Numbered from the stretch's first letter, positions 8,923 to 17,781 are shown. The stretch is 40,641 bases of DNA from Martinezella lusitana (GCF_014207095.1 NZ_JACHBG010000034.1:1-40641), one strand, 5' to 3'. The notes: generated from the sequence alone by a model not told the origin. Program-made: numbers and translations.

Positions 8923-10239
8923 TTAGCTAACAGGTGTAAGATCCTTCTCGAGTTCGCTCACCTCTCTCCGGACCAGACGCCAGAACATCTTGTTGATCTT
9001 TTCCTCCGTCCAGTCTTTGATGCTATCGAGCTCGACCCCTTGGAGATCCGCGATCAACTGCATTTTCTTTTCCAGGGAATAGTCGTCGAACCGTGGGATA
9101 TATTTCGATTTCGCCATGTTGAATCGAATCTCATGGTAGGCCTTCACGAAGGTCTTTGGCTTCCCCTGCCCGGCCATGCCAAGTTTCCTCCACAGCCGGG
9201 CGGCGAAGCGGTCGAGCCGTTTGAGCTGCTTCACGTCCTGGGTCATCGAGAAAAAGAACATCCAGCCGTAGCGTTTGTCGTTAAGAATGCACCCCGTGAT
9301 CTTGAGATTGAGCTTCGCCAGCAGGCGCTTGTGGTTTGCACGATACTTCGCGCTTGTCATAAGCGACATTATCGTCGTCATCATCCGTCGGTAGGAGCTT
9401 TTCCGCACAGACACAAGCTTCGGCGTGATGTGGTACCCGAGATAGTCGACGCCGGTCGAAAGCGGAACGATCTTCGACTTGCTGCCCTCTTCGAGCGGAT
9501 GACATGTCAGTTGCGCCTTTGACAGCCTGCCTTTCAGCCATCGGAAGTGCCGCTTGGCGTCGGATGCCTTGCAGACCACCAGTATGTCATCGACGTACCG
9601 ATAATATTGGAAGCGGTCGTGGGCGTTCTCGTCGATCTGCATCATGTATATCGAGGAGAGAATGTTGGACACGCTGAGTCCTTGTGGAACTCCGACACCG
9701 TTCGCTTTCTTACCGTCGCCGGTAGGCGTCTTGACTGCGGAGTCCACCAGAGAGGTTAGGAACCTGTATCGGGTTCGCGTTCGGATCCGCTTTAGCAAGA
9801 GCTGATGGTCGAGGCTCGGATAGAAGTCCTGGACATCCAGTTGAAGAAAGACGTGATCGTCTGCCAGCGGCCGCACGAACTCCAACAGGTCCTTCACGAT
9901 GAAGTGGGCGGGAGGGAGCTTCGCGTCATCAAAGACGTGCATCAGCACGTTCGTGAGGGCTCTCAGGGTGACCCGGTCTCTAACGCCCGCTATCGCGATC
10001 TCGCGCGGCGCCTTCCCCGCTCCCTTCGATATCAAGCGCTGTTTGAAGGACGTGAACCGATAGGAGTCGGCATACACCCGTTTCCTGATGAGCGCCAACT
10101 CGGCATCGATGTTCTTCTGAAAGGCTCCGGGGTCGATACCGTCCTTTCCGATCGTTCCGGATGCGGCAATTCGCTCATCGAAGATCGATTGCAGGTTCCC
10201 GATTGCAAACTGCTCGTCGAACTTTTCTTTGGCCTGCAT
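8923..10239 (-). CDS. Defence-type reverse transcriptase (UG/Abi-like), 438 aa
   Basis: RNA-directed DNA polymerase core: motif PREIAIAG near 78-85, LDVQDFYPSL with D135 (first metal ligand), GVPQGLSVSN at 183-192 and YRYVDDILVV with D217/D218. A thumb-like region and a lysine-rich C-terminus follow. There is no maturase X domain, HNH domain or intron structure, so it does not look like a group II intron RT. The frame is open up to 10542, but that part overlaps the upstream SLATT gene. ATG 10239 is 5 nt after the SLATT stop, behind GGTGAGG, and is taken as the start. Pairing with a SLATT membrane protein points to a defence-associated RT operon, by analogy with published DRT systems. I cannot assign the UG class. 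No associated non-coding RNA was recognised. Confidence 0.85.
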   Translation of the reverse strand: MQAKEKFDEQFAIGNLQSIFDERIAASGTIGKDGIDPGAFQKNIDAELALIRKRVYADSYRFTSFKQRLISKGAGKAPREIAIAGVRDRVTLRALTNVLMHVFDDAKLPPAHFIVKDLLEFVRPLADDHVFLQLDVQDFYPSLDHQLLLKRIRTRTRYRFLTSLVDSAVKTPTGDGKKANGVGVPQGLSVSNILSSIYMMQIDENAHDRFQYYRYVDDILVVCKASDAKRHFRWLKGRLSKAQLTCHPLEEGSKSKIVPLSTGVDYLGYHITPKLVSVRKSSYRRMMTTIMSLMTSAKYRANHKRLLAKLNLKITGCILNDKRYGWMFFFSMTQDVKQLKRLDRFAARLWRKLGMAGQGKPKTFVKAYHEIRFNMAKSKYIPRFDDYSLEKKMQLIADLQGVELDSIKDWTEEKINKMFWRLVRREVSELEKDLTPVS

Positions 10240-10244
10240 CAACC

Positions 10245-10823
10245 TCACCCGTGAAGAAATGGCCACATGAGGAACGCCGCCGGAACCAGAAATAATGCGG
10301 CGATGATCGACCGGTAAAGGATTCGCCGCCCGAAGAACGAAAAGAACTGGAACCACGTCCATGTTAGGGGCTTGCCGTGATTGGTAAGCTCCTTCCCTTC
10401 GAGGAGCATGTGATTGACGAGAAGGTCCGTGTAATCGTGGTTCGAATGATTTGGGAAGTCGAGTAGGATGTCCCGATATCGAAGCTTCTTGTCCTGATCC
10501 GGGAGATCTTCGTCGTAGAGCTTCTGCAGCTTGAGATAGCACTCGCGAAACGAAGCGGCCCGAGCCTCCATCCGGAAACCGCCCGCGACTAGAGACGCCA
10601 CAAGCACGACCACCGACGACGCCAGGTTCAGCTTGCCGAGTTCCGGGTACGGAACGCTGTAGAAGGACTCGAAGATGGAAAGGATGACTGAGAATACAGA
10701 GTAATAAGTCACCGCGAGGTATGAAATGTTTTGGTTCCGCAGAGCTTTGCGCTCTGCGATCATTCGAACTCGGGACGTTATCCAGATCGTGTCGTTGATC
10801 GTACTCGGACTAGGACGCGTCAT
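10245..10823 (-). CDS. SLATT-domain two-TM membrane protein, RT partner (192 aa)
   Basis: After a short basic N-terminus (TSRVRMIAERKALRNQN) come two closely spaced hydrophobic segments (YSVFSVILSIF and LASSVVVLVASLVAGG). A charged helical part with RASFRECYLKLQKLYDE follows, then a hydrophobic C-terminal segment (RSIIAALFLVPAAFLMWPF). This is the layout of SLATT domains, predicted pore-forming effectors of prokaryotic conflict systems; the SLATT_5 branch has been described next to reverse transcriptases. The frame extends to 10880, but ATG 10823 has a better site (GAGAAAG just upstream). The stop is 5 nt from the RT start, so the two are almost certainly co-translated. By analogy, it would be the toxic membrane effector released when the RT senses phage. 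Confidence 0.8.
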   Translation of the reverse strand: MTRPSPSTINDTIWITSRVRMIAERKALRNQNISYLAVTYYSVFSVILSIFESFYSVPYPELGKLNLASSVVVLVASLVAGGFRMEARAASFRECYLKLQKLYDEDLPDQDKKLRYRDILLDFPNHSNHDYTDLLVNHMLLEGKELTNHGKPLTWTWFQFFSFFGRRILYRSIIAALFLVPAAFLMWPFLHG

Positions 10824-11115
10824 ATCTTTCTCGCAAGAACTGAAGTGGTGCGGACGCAAAAACTCAAAGCAACTAAACACTCAATCGAATGTAGCCATAG
10901 GCCGACGCGCAGAACGCGCCCCTTTGTGACCAGAACCCAGCAAGCTGAGCCAGCGGCTTTACCCGCTCCGCCCGCACCGCAAACCATCTAACTGTAGTTG
11001 TAGTTTTTTTCAACTAGCTGACGACTTGTGCTTGCAGCGCCTCGCCGTGTTCGGCAAAGGCGGGAGGCGTCCTTGGTGTTCCAGTTCCTCCGTCACAAGA
11101 GAGGCATCATTCGGC

Positions 11116-11645
11116 TCAGTCTCTCGGAATAAATCTCGCTCGATCAAGCCATTCATCGAAGGTGACAATGTCCAGGTTCCGGGTGTAACGTCGAAACAGT
11201 TCGAATGTGTCGCGTCTGACCTCAGCGTCACGGGAGGTTCCATCGCCTTCGATATCGCGGCCCCGCCCAATCACCAGGATCGCCTTGGGATCCCGCGTCC
11301 TCGCGGTCATGCGGCGATTGCCGGTCTTGTCGAAGTTTTGGCCGGTCTGGCCTTGAATGAACCATCCTGCCTTCTGTTCGAGAACCTGGGACACGGCATC
11401 CATGAATTCGCCGCTGAATCTCCAAGTCCCTGACCTTCCGGCGCGGCGTTGCTGGAATATCGGCGTGTGATTTCAACAAGAACTGAGTACTCGGTGAAAT
11501 TCATCAGATAGTCGACCGTCGGCCTGTCACGGTTGGGGTCGAGCAGAAGGTTCGGCTGTGCGGGATCGCGACGACGCAGTGGCTTCGACCGGGCCGGACC
11601 GTCAGTGTCTTGGAGGAGCGGTTTCGAACGCGGAGGCTTGGACAT
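11116..11645 (-). pseudogene. Frameshifted Shedu-like (DUF4263) nuclease remnant
   Basis: Two frames make one protein. The first (from 11645) ends its family-like part at VDYLMNFTEYSVLVEITRR. The second gives GTWRFSGEFMDAVSQVLEQ, then AILVIGRGRDI and DIVTFDEWLDRARF. The order VEI[K], Q-rich helix, LVIGR and final TYD/TFDE-LL-RA is that of the Shedu/DUF4263 PD-(D/E)xK domain. The frame switch falls near 11420-11450. The piece is short (about 176 codons) for Shedu proteins, and the residue expected to be the catalytic Lys of ExK is Thr here. It is therefore probably dead, although a sequencing slip could explain the frameshift alone. Its position next to the RT-SLATT operon fits a defence island. 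Confidence 0.7.
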
Positions 11646-11682
11646 GGTGCTATTCCAGCCGGAAAAGCGTTAAGAAGCTGAT

Positions 11683-11904
11683 ATGAGCCGCTTTGAAGAA
11701 ACCGAAATAGCCCTGACGGATAAGCTTCGGTCCCTGAAGCTGAAGCCCGACATGATGATCAACCTGTTCGACATCGGGGTTCCACTCACCGCGGCAGGAT
11801 TTACGCAAGATGAGATCATGGCTGTGCTCGTCGCATTGGAGCAGGACAAGATCATCGAGTTTGCGCCGGGAAACAGGCTTCGGCTCTTGAAGCGACTGCC
11901 CTGA
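11683..11904 (+). CDS. Small hypothetical protein, 73 aa
   Basis: ATG 11683 opens a compact frame with balanced charged/hydrophobic spacing (DEIMAVLVALEQDKIIEF, NRLRLLKRLP) that looks like a small helical or winged-helix fold. AAGAAG lies a few bases upstream as a possible ribosome site. No family is recognised. It is divergent from the Shedu remnant, whose start is only 37 bp away, so the two could share a control region. The longer frame on the opposite strand (11650-12114) has Arg/Ser-rich shadow composition and was not chosen. Confidence 0.55.
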   Translation: MSRFEETEIALTDKLRSLKLKPDMMINLFDIGVPLTAAGFTQDEIMAVLVALEQDKIIEFAPGNRLRLLKRLP

Positions 11905-11953
11905 CGCCCTTAATGCCGGGACTCGGTCATCATGTCTCGGTCGAAATCGTCCA

Positions 11954-12079
11954 TCACGTCCGGGCAAGCAGGGCGACGTAATGGAGCCGCTTCGAGATCT
12001 TCTGCAGAACTTCCTTCCGCAGATCGACAGGGAGTTTAGAGAACGGTTTCTGAGCATAAATTTCGACATCTCGGGCCAT
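11954..12079 (-). CDS. Very small protein with strong ribosome site, 41 aa
   Basis: ATG 12079 is preceded by GGAGG with 9 nt spacing, one of the best Shine-Dalgarno sites in this part of the window. The product (starts MARDVEIYAQKPF, ends HYVALLART) is basic and probably helical, with no TM segment. I do not recognise it. Its frame extends upstream to 12151 but without such a site. It could be an antitoxin-like, regulatory or phage/plasmid-borne small protein. Its neighbours give no clear partner. Confidence 0.5.
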   Translation of the reverse strand: MARDVEIYAQKPFSKLPVDLRKEVLQKISKRLHYVALLART

Positions 12080-12140
12080 GACGCAATACCTCCGAAAAGC
12101 GATTCGCGGCTCAAGACGAATCACCGTCGAAGGTTCCGAC

Positions 12141-12407
12141 TCATCGGACAAAGAAAAAGGCCGTCCCCAGCAGATGGCCCTGATCTTGGTCTTCTCCGAA
12201 GAGATCGGTCGGTAGTGTGCAGCACGCGCAATCAGGCCCCTGACCGTTCGCTTCCCATGCCTCAGTCATGGCTTCTAGCTCGGGATCCACTTCCATGCCG
12301 GAGATCGCGAGATTGGCCTTCATCTGCTCGTAGCGCCACTTCTGGGCTTCAGGGCTATGCACACTTCCATGCTCGTCACTGAAAAGTTGCCATCGAATGT
12401 GCCCCAC
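12141..12407 (-). CDS. Small hypothetical protein, possibly VbhA-antitoxin-like (88 aa)
   Basis: The frame starts with GTG at 12407. The central part (KWRYEQMKANLAISGMEVD, then PELEAMTEAWEANGQ) resembles the single-helix-plus-'GE' pattern of VbhA-type antitoxins that block Fic toxins, but no Fic gene is nearby and the similarity is weak. The C-terminus has a CACC cluster. It may be the tail of a once longer gene. The 41-aa gene lies just downstream on the same strand. Confidence 0.4.
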   Translation of the reverse strand: MGHIRWQLFSDEHGSVHSPEAQKWRYEQMKANLAISGMEVDPELEAMTEAWEANGQGPDCACCTLPTDLFGEDQDQGHLLGTAFFFVR

Positions 12408-12482
12408 GTACTTCAGCGTACGAGGGCAGATTGGGTGGCAGTGCCGCTTTGATGTTCGCGGGCGTCGTGATGCGAGCGTATC

Positions 12483-13321
12483 ATGCAGTGGAGACGAGCC
12501 GAGGCGACCTCCGAATTTGGCGATCTGCTCGATGTCATCCGCGAAAGCTGTGGTCTGGTCGACTTCCGCGAAGTCGCGGATGAAGCACGTCGCTTCCTCT
12601 CCATGCCGCTGCCACCTCCCCAGCTCCCAGGCGCGCAGCGCCAGCCAGCGGCGAAACGCGGCTCCCCGAAGGCCGCGCGTAGACTGTTCGCCATGTCTCA
12701 GCCGATCGCCGGCACGCTGCCGAACGATACCTCGCCGGTCGCGGCATTCTGCTCTCCCCGCATGAGCGCGCGCTGCGCTTCCATCCCGGCTGCTACTACA
12801 GGGATCTCGTTACGGGCGAGACGCAGACTCTTCCTGCCCTAATTGCCGCTGTCAGCGGCCTGCAGCGCACCTGGCTTGATCCTTCGGGTCAGGGCAAGGC
12901 GCAACTCGCGGATCCACGCCGCTCGCTGGGGGATATTCTTGGCAACGGCATCTTGCTAGGCCACCAGCCCGGTGCGCCCGTCCCGGTCATGGCCGCCGGC
13001 GAGGCTTCGAGACGATGGCTTCGCTTAAGGTGGTGATGCCGGCGCTGCCGGTGGCCGCCGCCGCCTCGGCCAATCACCTCGCCGGCCCGGACTTCCGCTT
13101 GGCTGCCGTCGCCTCTACATCGCAGCCGATGCCGACTCTGCCGGCCGGCACTGCATCGAACGTCTCAGCCAGCGCGCAGGCGAGTCCGGGATCCTCGCCT
13201 TGGTGTTGCGGCCGCAGCTCGGCGACTTCAACGACGATCTGCTTCATCTCGGCCGGGCCCACCTCGCGGCATGGCTCGGCGATCAACTCGTCCCCGACGA
13301 TGAGGCTCAGCGGCCTTTGAC
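12483..13321 (+). pseudogene. Toprim (primase-like, DUF7146-type) pseudogene with several frameshifts
   Basis: Successive frames give one recognisable protein: GDLLDVIRESCGLVDFREV and KRGSPKAARRLFAMSQPI, then (frame shift near 12722) ERYLAGRGILLSPHERALRF and LQRTWLDPSGQGKAQLADP. A second shift near 12998 breaks the Toprim Glu motif (AGEG.ETM). A third lies near 13080-13110, before LYIAADADSAGR (the Toprim DxD) and LRPQLGDFNDDLLHLG. These are the order and motifs of Toprim-domain proteins common on rhizobial plasmids and integrative elements, where they are thought to prime DNA synthesis. The N-terminal zinc-binding part is missing or unrecognisable. At least three frame changes make it a clear relic. 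Confidence 0.75.
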
Positions 13322-13453
13322 GGTGTCCGACAATTTATGGCTGTTTTGGCGAATTTTGGACATAGGCTTGTTTAGCCGGCCTCCTCGATGTTTTCGCTAA
13401 GTAACTGAAAGGAAATCTACAATCTATTTTTTAGCGCCAAAATACAAATTGGT

Positions 13454-14256
13454 ATGAACTTTGCCCCGCCGTTGAGAGCCGACGAAGTTGCTTGCCAGGT
13501 AGGAGCGAAGCGATCGCTCGGCAAAATTAAAGGGACTGGAATAAATGGGTTTGTTGAACTCCCACGACTCACGATTGCAAGACCCATCTTGCCCTCCAAG
13601 GAATGGATAATCATGCATTTTATGGCGGAGCACATCCTCACCGCGCTTGGCTATCGTCACGGGCCGATTTTCTATGGACGAAGGCGTCGCAATCGCACTC
13701 CTTTCGACAGTCTTGCAAGTACGATTCCTGGAACGACAATAATCTTGTGCCGTTTGGGGTTAGCGGATTTGGCTCCATGAGCCAGCGCCAGTTCTATATT
13801 GAGGCCGATTTTGATCGGTATCTGACTAGAGTTGAAGCGGGCGATAAACCGATTTGGAAAGGTGTCGCACTGTTAGAGGACGATCTGATGGGCAGGACAG
13901 TAATGTTTGCGTTGCGAAGCAGCGGAGTGTTGTTATCCCGCTTCGCACGGGAGTTTGGGGTGCCCTTCGAAAAATACTTTCCCCGCGAGCTTGAAATCTT
14001 GAAGGAGACCGACCTTGTATTCATCTCTAACGACGGCGTACTTTCTCTGACTTCCGCCGGCATCATCAATTCAGGCGCTGTGTCTCTGCTGTTTTTCTCG
14101 GACCAGGTGCTTGATCGGGTAGCCTACAACGATAGCAGGATAGGGACAAGAAGACCGACCTCTTGGAAGAGCACGATTACTCGCCAGCGGGACGGTACGG
14201 CTCAAGTGCGAAAATGCAAGCTGTGTTTCGGCGAAGTCGGGGGACCTCGTCAATGA
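13454..14256 (+). pseudogene. Broken HemN/coproporphyrinogen-oxidase-like radical SAM gene (C-terminal part)
   Basis: The first frame gives FVELPRLTIARPILPSKEW and MAEHILTALGYRH. After a shift near 13665 the second gives SHSFRQSCKYDSWNDNN, then LVPFGVSGFGSM and VFISNDGVLSLTSAGII. This is the back half and C-terminal domain of HemN-like enzymes, with the usual GVSGFGS turn and the final winged-helix-like part. The N-terminal ~180 residues, including the CxxxCxxC iron-sulfur motif, are absent, so the relic cannot be a working radical SAM enzyme. Its TGA overlaps the ATG of the next gene (ATGA at 14253), showing the two were once one translational unit. Confidence 0.7.
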
Positions 14257-16022
14257 CCTTCACCTCGTCCTTTTCCATCCCAGATCGACCCGCCCATCAG
14301 GCGCGGGGGATATTTTCTCACCTGGTCGACAGCATCGACCGCAGCCAGGCAAAACGCCCGCTTGGGATTGTCAGCGATTTCGTCGCCGAGCAACTCCCGC
14401 ACCAAATTGCGCAGATCAAAGGGAATGAACGGCCAGATGAAGCGGTTAAGGCGCTCGGGCAGAGCATCAACGCAATGATACGGGGAACAGACTGTGAGGC
14501 GCAGCTAATAAATCTGCCCCAGTCCGACTTCGGAGTGGCTAAGACAGACATTCAGTATCTCGTCAATTGTGCTTATCAGATGTCCGCGTTTGCCGGCCTC
14601 AATCCCGTCGATGCGGAGTTGGCGGTAGGAGAACCGTTGATGCGTATTGCACAATTAAGTCGTCAGCGGCAGCCTAGCATTGATGTCCTCTCCTATGAAG
14701 ACATGATCCTCACCAACCCAGTGGAGAGGGATCCTCGCGTATATTGCCTCGGTTCAGCTGGGGTCGAGGAGCGCGATTTTTGCCTCGGCCATCAACTTAT
14801 TGAGGGTGACTTACAGTCGGCAATAGAAGCTCTGCTTGAGTTGCGAGACACGGTCGCGGCAGATGCACGCAAGTGTCTATCGCTGTGCATGAAGTCGCTG
14901 GAGTCAGCCATTTATGTTTTGGAACGTTTTTATGAACATATGTCGCACGATCTTTTCGAGCAATTTCGCATGTTCTACGGAAAGAACCCTTACAAGGATA
15001 GGCTTGGCCCAAGCGGTCGTTTCTCTGCCCGCATCGTGGCGGTCTCGGTTCTTCTGATCGGCGAAGAGCTGTTGCGCCAGAAGCCGCAATTCTACAAGGA
15101 TGTATATCGGTTGTCGGAATATTATCCTCAAAAATGCATTGACGACGTATTTCGCTGGTTATCGCCAGACAAGGTGCGCGCGAGAACCCAGCCAAGCTGG
15201 CTTGAAGGGAAAGCGCCTTTCCCTAAGCTCGCAACGGTCTCGTCCATCGTGGAGCGCCAGAGCAGCGAAATCCGAGAGCTGCACGCGTCCTGTGTTTGTG
15301 CGCTGGATCGGTTTACCCGGATGCATCGTCGTGCGGCCCTGAAATATACGGTAGGGCCGGGTCTCCCAATTGTTGGAGTTGATATGTCGGAAAGGATTGA
15401 GGATGTGTTGTCGCAGCGGCTGTTAGGGAGCGCACCAAAGCTAGAGGCGGCATTTTCCTCGATCAAGCATATCTCCGACATCAGGCGAAAATGGTCAATG
15501 TCTCAAGACGAAGTGGTCTTTCGCCGATTCGAGGTAGGAGATGCTGACGATGTATGGCGGTTGCATCGAAGCGCATCCGACGGTGTTGGTGTACATGGGC
15601 CGGAAGGGGCATGGGAGGATGATTTGCGTAATGTCGGGGACGTATATCTAGCCTCAGGCGGAGATTTTGTAGTTGCTCATATTGGCGGCCAACTCGTCGC
15701 TATGGGTGGACTGAAACCTGCCGAAGATGATGTTGCAGAGCTGAAGCGGATGCGGGTCGATCCCGCCTTTCAACGACGAGGGCTTGGAAGGAGAATACTT
15801 AGTGAATTGGAGCTGCGCGCCGCTGCCCTAGGTATCAAGTGCATAATGCTCGAAACAACAACCATCCAGGTCGGGGCTCAAATGATGTATGAGACGTCTG
15901 GCTATAGTCGCCGCGGTGAGGGGATGCTGCATGGGTATGCCGTGATTTTCTACGAGAAGCGGCTCGCCAGCCAGGATGACTTGTTGATTTCTGCTGAGAA
16001 GCGACCCGGGAATTCAGACTGA
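14253..16022 (+). CDS. Two-domain protein: possible IDO/PrnB-like domain plus GNAT acetyltransferase (589 aa)
   Basis: ATG 14253 overlaps the stop of the HemN-like gene (ATGA), so I prefer it to the longer frame from 14163. The N-terminal ~420 residues are helical. YKDRLGPSGRFSARI and FTRMHRRAALKYTVGPG recall the 'YLGPSG' and heme-ligand His regions of PrnB/indoleamine-dioxygenase-type proteins; this is a memory-based, tentative match. The last ~150 residues are a GNAT domain: FRRFEVGDADDVWRLH, MRVDPAFQRRGLGRRIL (the acetyl-CoA loop RRGLGR) and ETSGYSRRGEG. The link to a HemN-like gene would suit a heme-using enzyme that makes or modifies a small molecule, with the GNAT part acylating it. The frame is intact although its partner is broken. 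Confidence 0.7.
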   Translation: MTFTSSFSIPDRPAHQARGIFSHLVDSIDRSQAKRPLGIVSDFVAEQLPHQIAQIKGNERPDEAVKALGQSINAMIRGTDCEAQLINLPQSDFGVAKTDIQYLVNCAYQMSAFAGLNPVDAELAVGEPLMRIAQLSRQRQPSIDVLSYEDMILTNPVERDPRVYCLGSAGVEERDFCLGHQLIEGDLQSAIEALLELRDTVAADARKCLSLCMKSLESAIYVLERFYEHMSHDLFEQFRMFYGKNPYKDRLGPSGRFSARIVAVSVLLIGEELLRQKPQFYKDVYRLSEYYPQKCIDDVFRWLSPDKVRARTQPSWLEGKAPFPKLATVSSIVERQSSEIRELHASCVCALDRFTRMHRRAALKYTVGPGLPIVGVDMSERIEDVLSQRLLGSAPKLEAAFSSIKHISDIRRKWSMSQDEVVFRRFEVGDADDVWRLHRSASDGVGVHGPEGAWEDDLRNVGDVYLASGGDFVVAHIGGQLVAMGGLKPAEDDVAELKRMRVDPAFQRRGLGRRILSELELRAAALGIKCIMLETTTIQVGAQMMYETSGYSRRGEGMLHGYAVIFYEKRLASQDDLLISAEKRPGNSD

Positions 16023-16196
16023 TGGGGTCGTCTAGTCTTACTGCGTCATAAACCGCGGATTTGCCGCGGCTGTCCATGGCCCTTGTACAGCACGGACATC
16101 GTTGCAGGCGGTTGGCCAGGGCCGCAGTCAGGCGTCGACGGATGGTCGGGATCGCGGTCGGGACGCGCCGCCCTGGTCGGATCGGAGGATCCGCGG

Positions 16197-16862
16197 GGGT
16201 TTTGGCGCAGATGATGTCGATGTTCAGCTCATAAAGCGCCCGGCCGAAGTGCGTCAGGCCGCTCGTCCGGTCCTTCTTCACGGATGTGTCGATCGAAAGA
16301 CACCATGCTTGTCGCTATAGAAAGCGAGCGGCTTGCCCCATTGCTGCAGATAGGCCTTCGTCGCAGCAGATAGTCGAACGTGTTCTCCGATCCGGCAAAA
16401 CGCAAATGCAGAAGCTTTCCGGCGGCATCGTCGATATAGACGAGTAGGGCGCATTTGGGGCCGCGGTTCTCGAACCAACAGTGATGCGACCCGTCGATCT
16501 GCACCAGTTCGCCAAAGCAGTCGCGCCGGCCACGCGGCTGGAAAACCCGTTTCTTGCGTTCCCGGCGCGAGATCCAGATGCCGGCCTCAGTCATCCATTG
16601 CCGCAGCGTCTCCTTGGCAACAGAGATCCGGTGCAACTCGATCAGCTTCTCACGCGCCAGTGTCGGGCCGAAATCCAGACAGCGCTCGCGGATCAGATCC
16701 AGCGCCGCATTGCGAAACTCCTCGCTGTGGCGCCGGTTGCCCGGCTGCGTTCGCTTCTTCGAAACGAGGCCGGCCGGACCTGAATGGTCATAAGCCTGCA
16801 GCAGCCTGTGAACCTGACTTCGGCCCAGCCCAAGCAGTTCGGCAGCCTAGACGACGCTCAGG
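16197..16862 (-). pseudogene. Truncated second copy of the ISNCY transposase
   Basis: It aligns closely with 7965-8633 of the complete element in the same orientation. It lacks both the N-terminal start (cut at 16862, just after the GACGACGCTCAGG block) and the C-terminal third. An in-frame TAG replaces the Gln of SVVQAAELL, and small deletions shift the frame around 16290 and 16365. It cannot make transposase. Its upper edge abuts AAA+ ATPase sequence, so the element, or a deletion at it, destroyed that gene. Confidence 0.85.
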
Positions 16863-17563
16863 GAAAATACAGGCGCCGTGATAAAGACGCCCTCTTTTTT
16901 CTCGCCGCACGGTCCAACGGAATCGATTTCTTCGATGAAGAGCAGACTCGGTGCGTTTGAGCGTGCACGTGCAAAGTCGAGATCGTCTACGCCACTCGGC
17001 AACGTCATAAACGAGCGTTAACGCCCAATCGCAGGGCGCGCCGTAGCCTCTTACGCTACTCAGGTCCGTACCACCTCGCCAGACTTCGCTCGGTTAACTT
17101 TGGTTGCAATTGCAGCAAACGCAAACGCCCCAATGTCTCATCGAAACCGCAACCCTTTCGAATGGTCTTCCAAAATAGGCCGGGCGCAATGGCCACGGCT
17201 TCCGCAACGGCTCCCTTGTTAGCTTGAGGTTCGGAGCCTCCTGGTCCGCGTAAATTCGGAGATCGCCGCCCATTTGTTCGGCACTTCCACGCCGTGATCA
17301 AAAAGGAGAGCACGCTTGGAAGTGTCGATGGCGTTCTCCGCCCGATTCACCGCCCTGCGGTCGCCAACGACCAATACGAACCCAGGTGGGAAGAAGATTG
17401 CTGTCGGCAGCGTCCACGAGCTAAATTGAACATCATGATTGTATAACGTCGGTCTGAGAAAAACCCTGGGTAGCTTCTCCCAGAGACTCGTATATGCTGC
17501 CTGACGAATCTTAGTCCGCAGGCAACGAGATCGCGATGGCAATGCACCAGCTCCCCTCATCAC
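16863..17563 (-). pseudogene. Decayed AAA+ ATPase gene
   Basis: Minus-strand pieces in changing frames: an N-terminal part with EIRQAAYTSLWEKLPRVFL and DVQFSSWTLPTA (17563-17219), then AVAEAVAIAPG and GFDETLGRLRLLQLQPKL (about 17230-17060), then SGVDDLDFARARSNAPS followed by LLFIEEIDSVG (about 17000-16910), a typical AAA+ Walker B. The order fits a cytosolic AAA+ ATPase of the type common in alphaproteobacterial accessory regions. The Walker A region is lost by deletion, and the C-terminus is replaced by the transposase scrap at 16862. Confidence 0.6.
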
Positions 17564-17781
17564 AAAGCGGCTCGAGCACTCGGCCGCGGCTCTGGTGGAT
17601 GGTATTTCTATTTCCCGGCAAGGCCATCTTATGGTTTCAGTATCACTTTCCTAAATTCGGCAATGTCATTGCTACTGGCCGCCGCTATCGGAGCCGCACT
17701 TGCGGAATAATGTACTCGGCCGTGTTTTGGGTGCTAGTCGTCGCCTGGCTGCTTGCACTTTTGCACGGCGCACTTCGGTAA
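17536..17781 (+). CDS. Small membrane protein, unknown (81 aa)
   Basis: Starts at ATG 17536. Two hydrophobic stretches are visible (RLWWMVFLFPGKAILWF and MYSAVFWVLVVAWLLALLHG), with a basic loop between them (ATGRRYRSRTCG). It lies upstream of the VWA gene on the same strand (about 150 bp gap), so it could be the first gene of that operon. Its start overlaps the end of the AAA relic on the other strand. The ribosome site is weak and no family is recognised. Confidence 0.45.
   Translation: MAMHQLPSSQSGSSTRPRLWWMVFLFPGKAILWFQYHFPKFGNVIATGRRYRSRTCGIMYSAVFWVLVVAWLLALLHGALR

Noticed and set aside
8872..9522. 216-codon open frame on the plus strand
   Set aside because: It is antisense to the reverse transcriptase, whose motifs are unmistakable, and has no motifs of its own.
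10240..10542. N-terminal extension of the reverse transcriptase frame
   Set aside because: It overlaps the SLATT coding region in another frame and is Arg/Pro/Ser-rich shadow; ATG 10239 has a ribosome site right behind the SLATT stop.
11650..12114. 154-codon open frame on the minus strand
   Set aside because: Overlaps the better 73-aa plus-strand gene; rich in Arg and Ser without pattern.
14163..14252. Longer start for the IDO-like/GNAT gene
   Set aside because: The extra residues overlap the end of the HemN-like gene in another frame; the ATGA overlap at 14253 is a better start.
16023..16196. Possible further transposase scrap and a CCGCGG-ATTTG-CCGCGG hairpin
   Set aside because: Too short to assign to a family; the 6-bp stem has no T-run and could be chance in GC-rich DNA.
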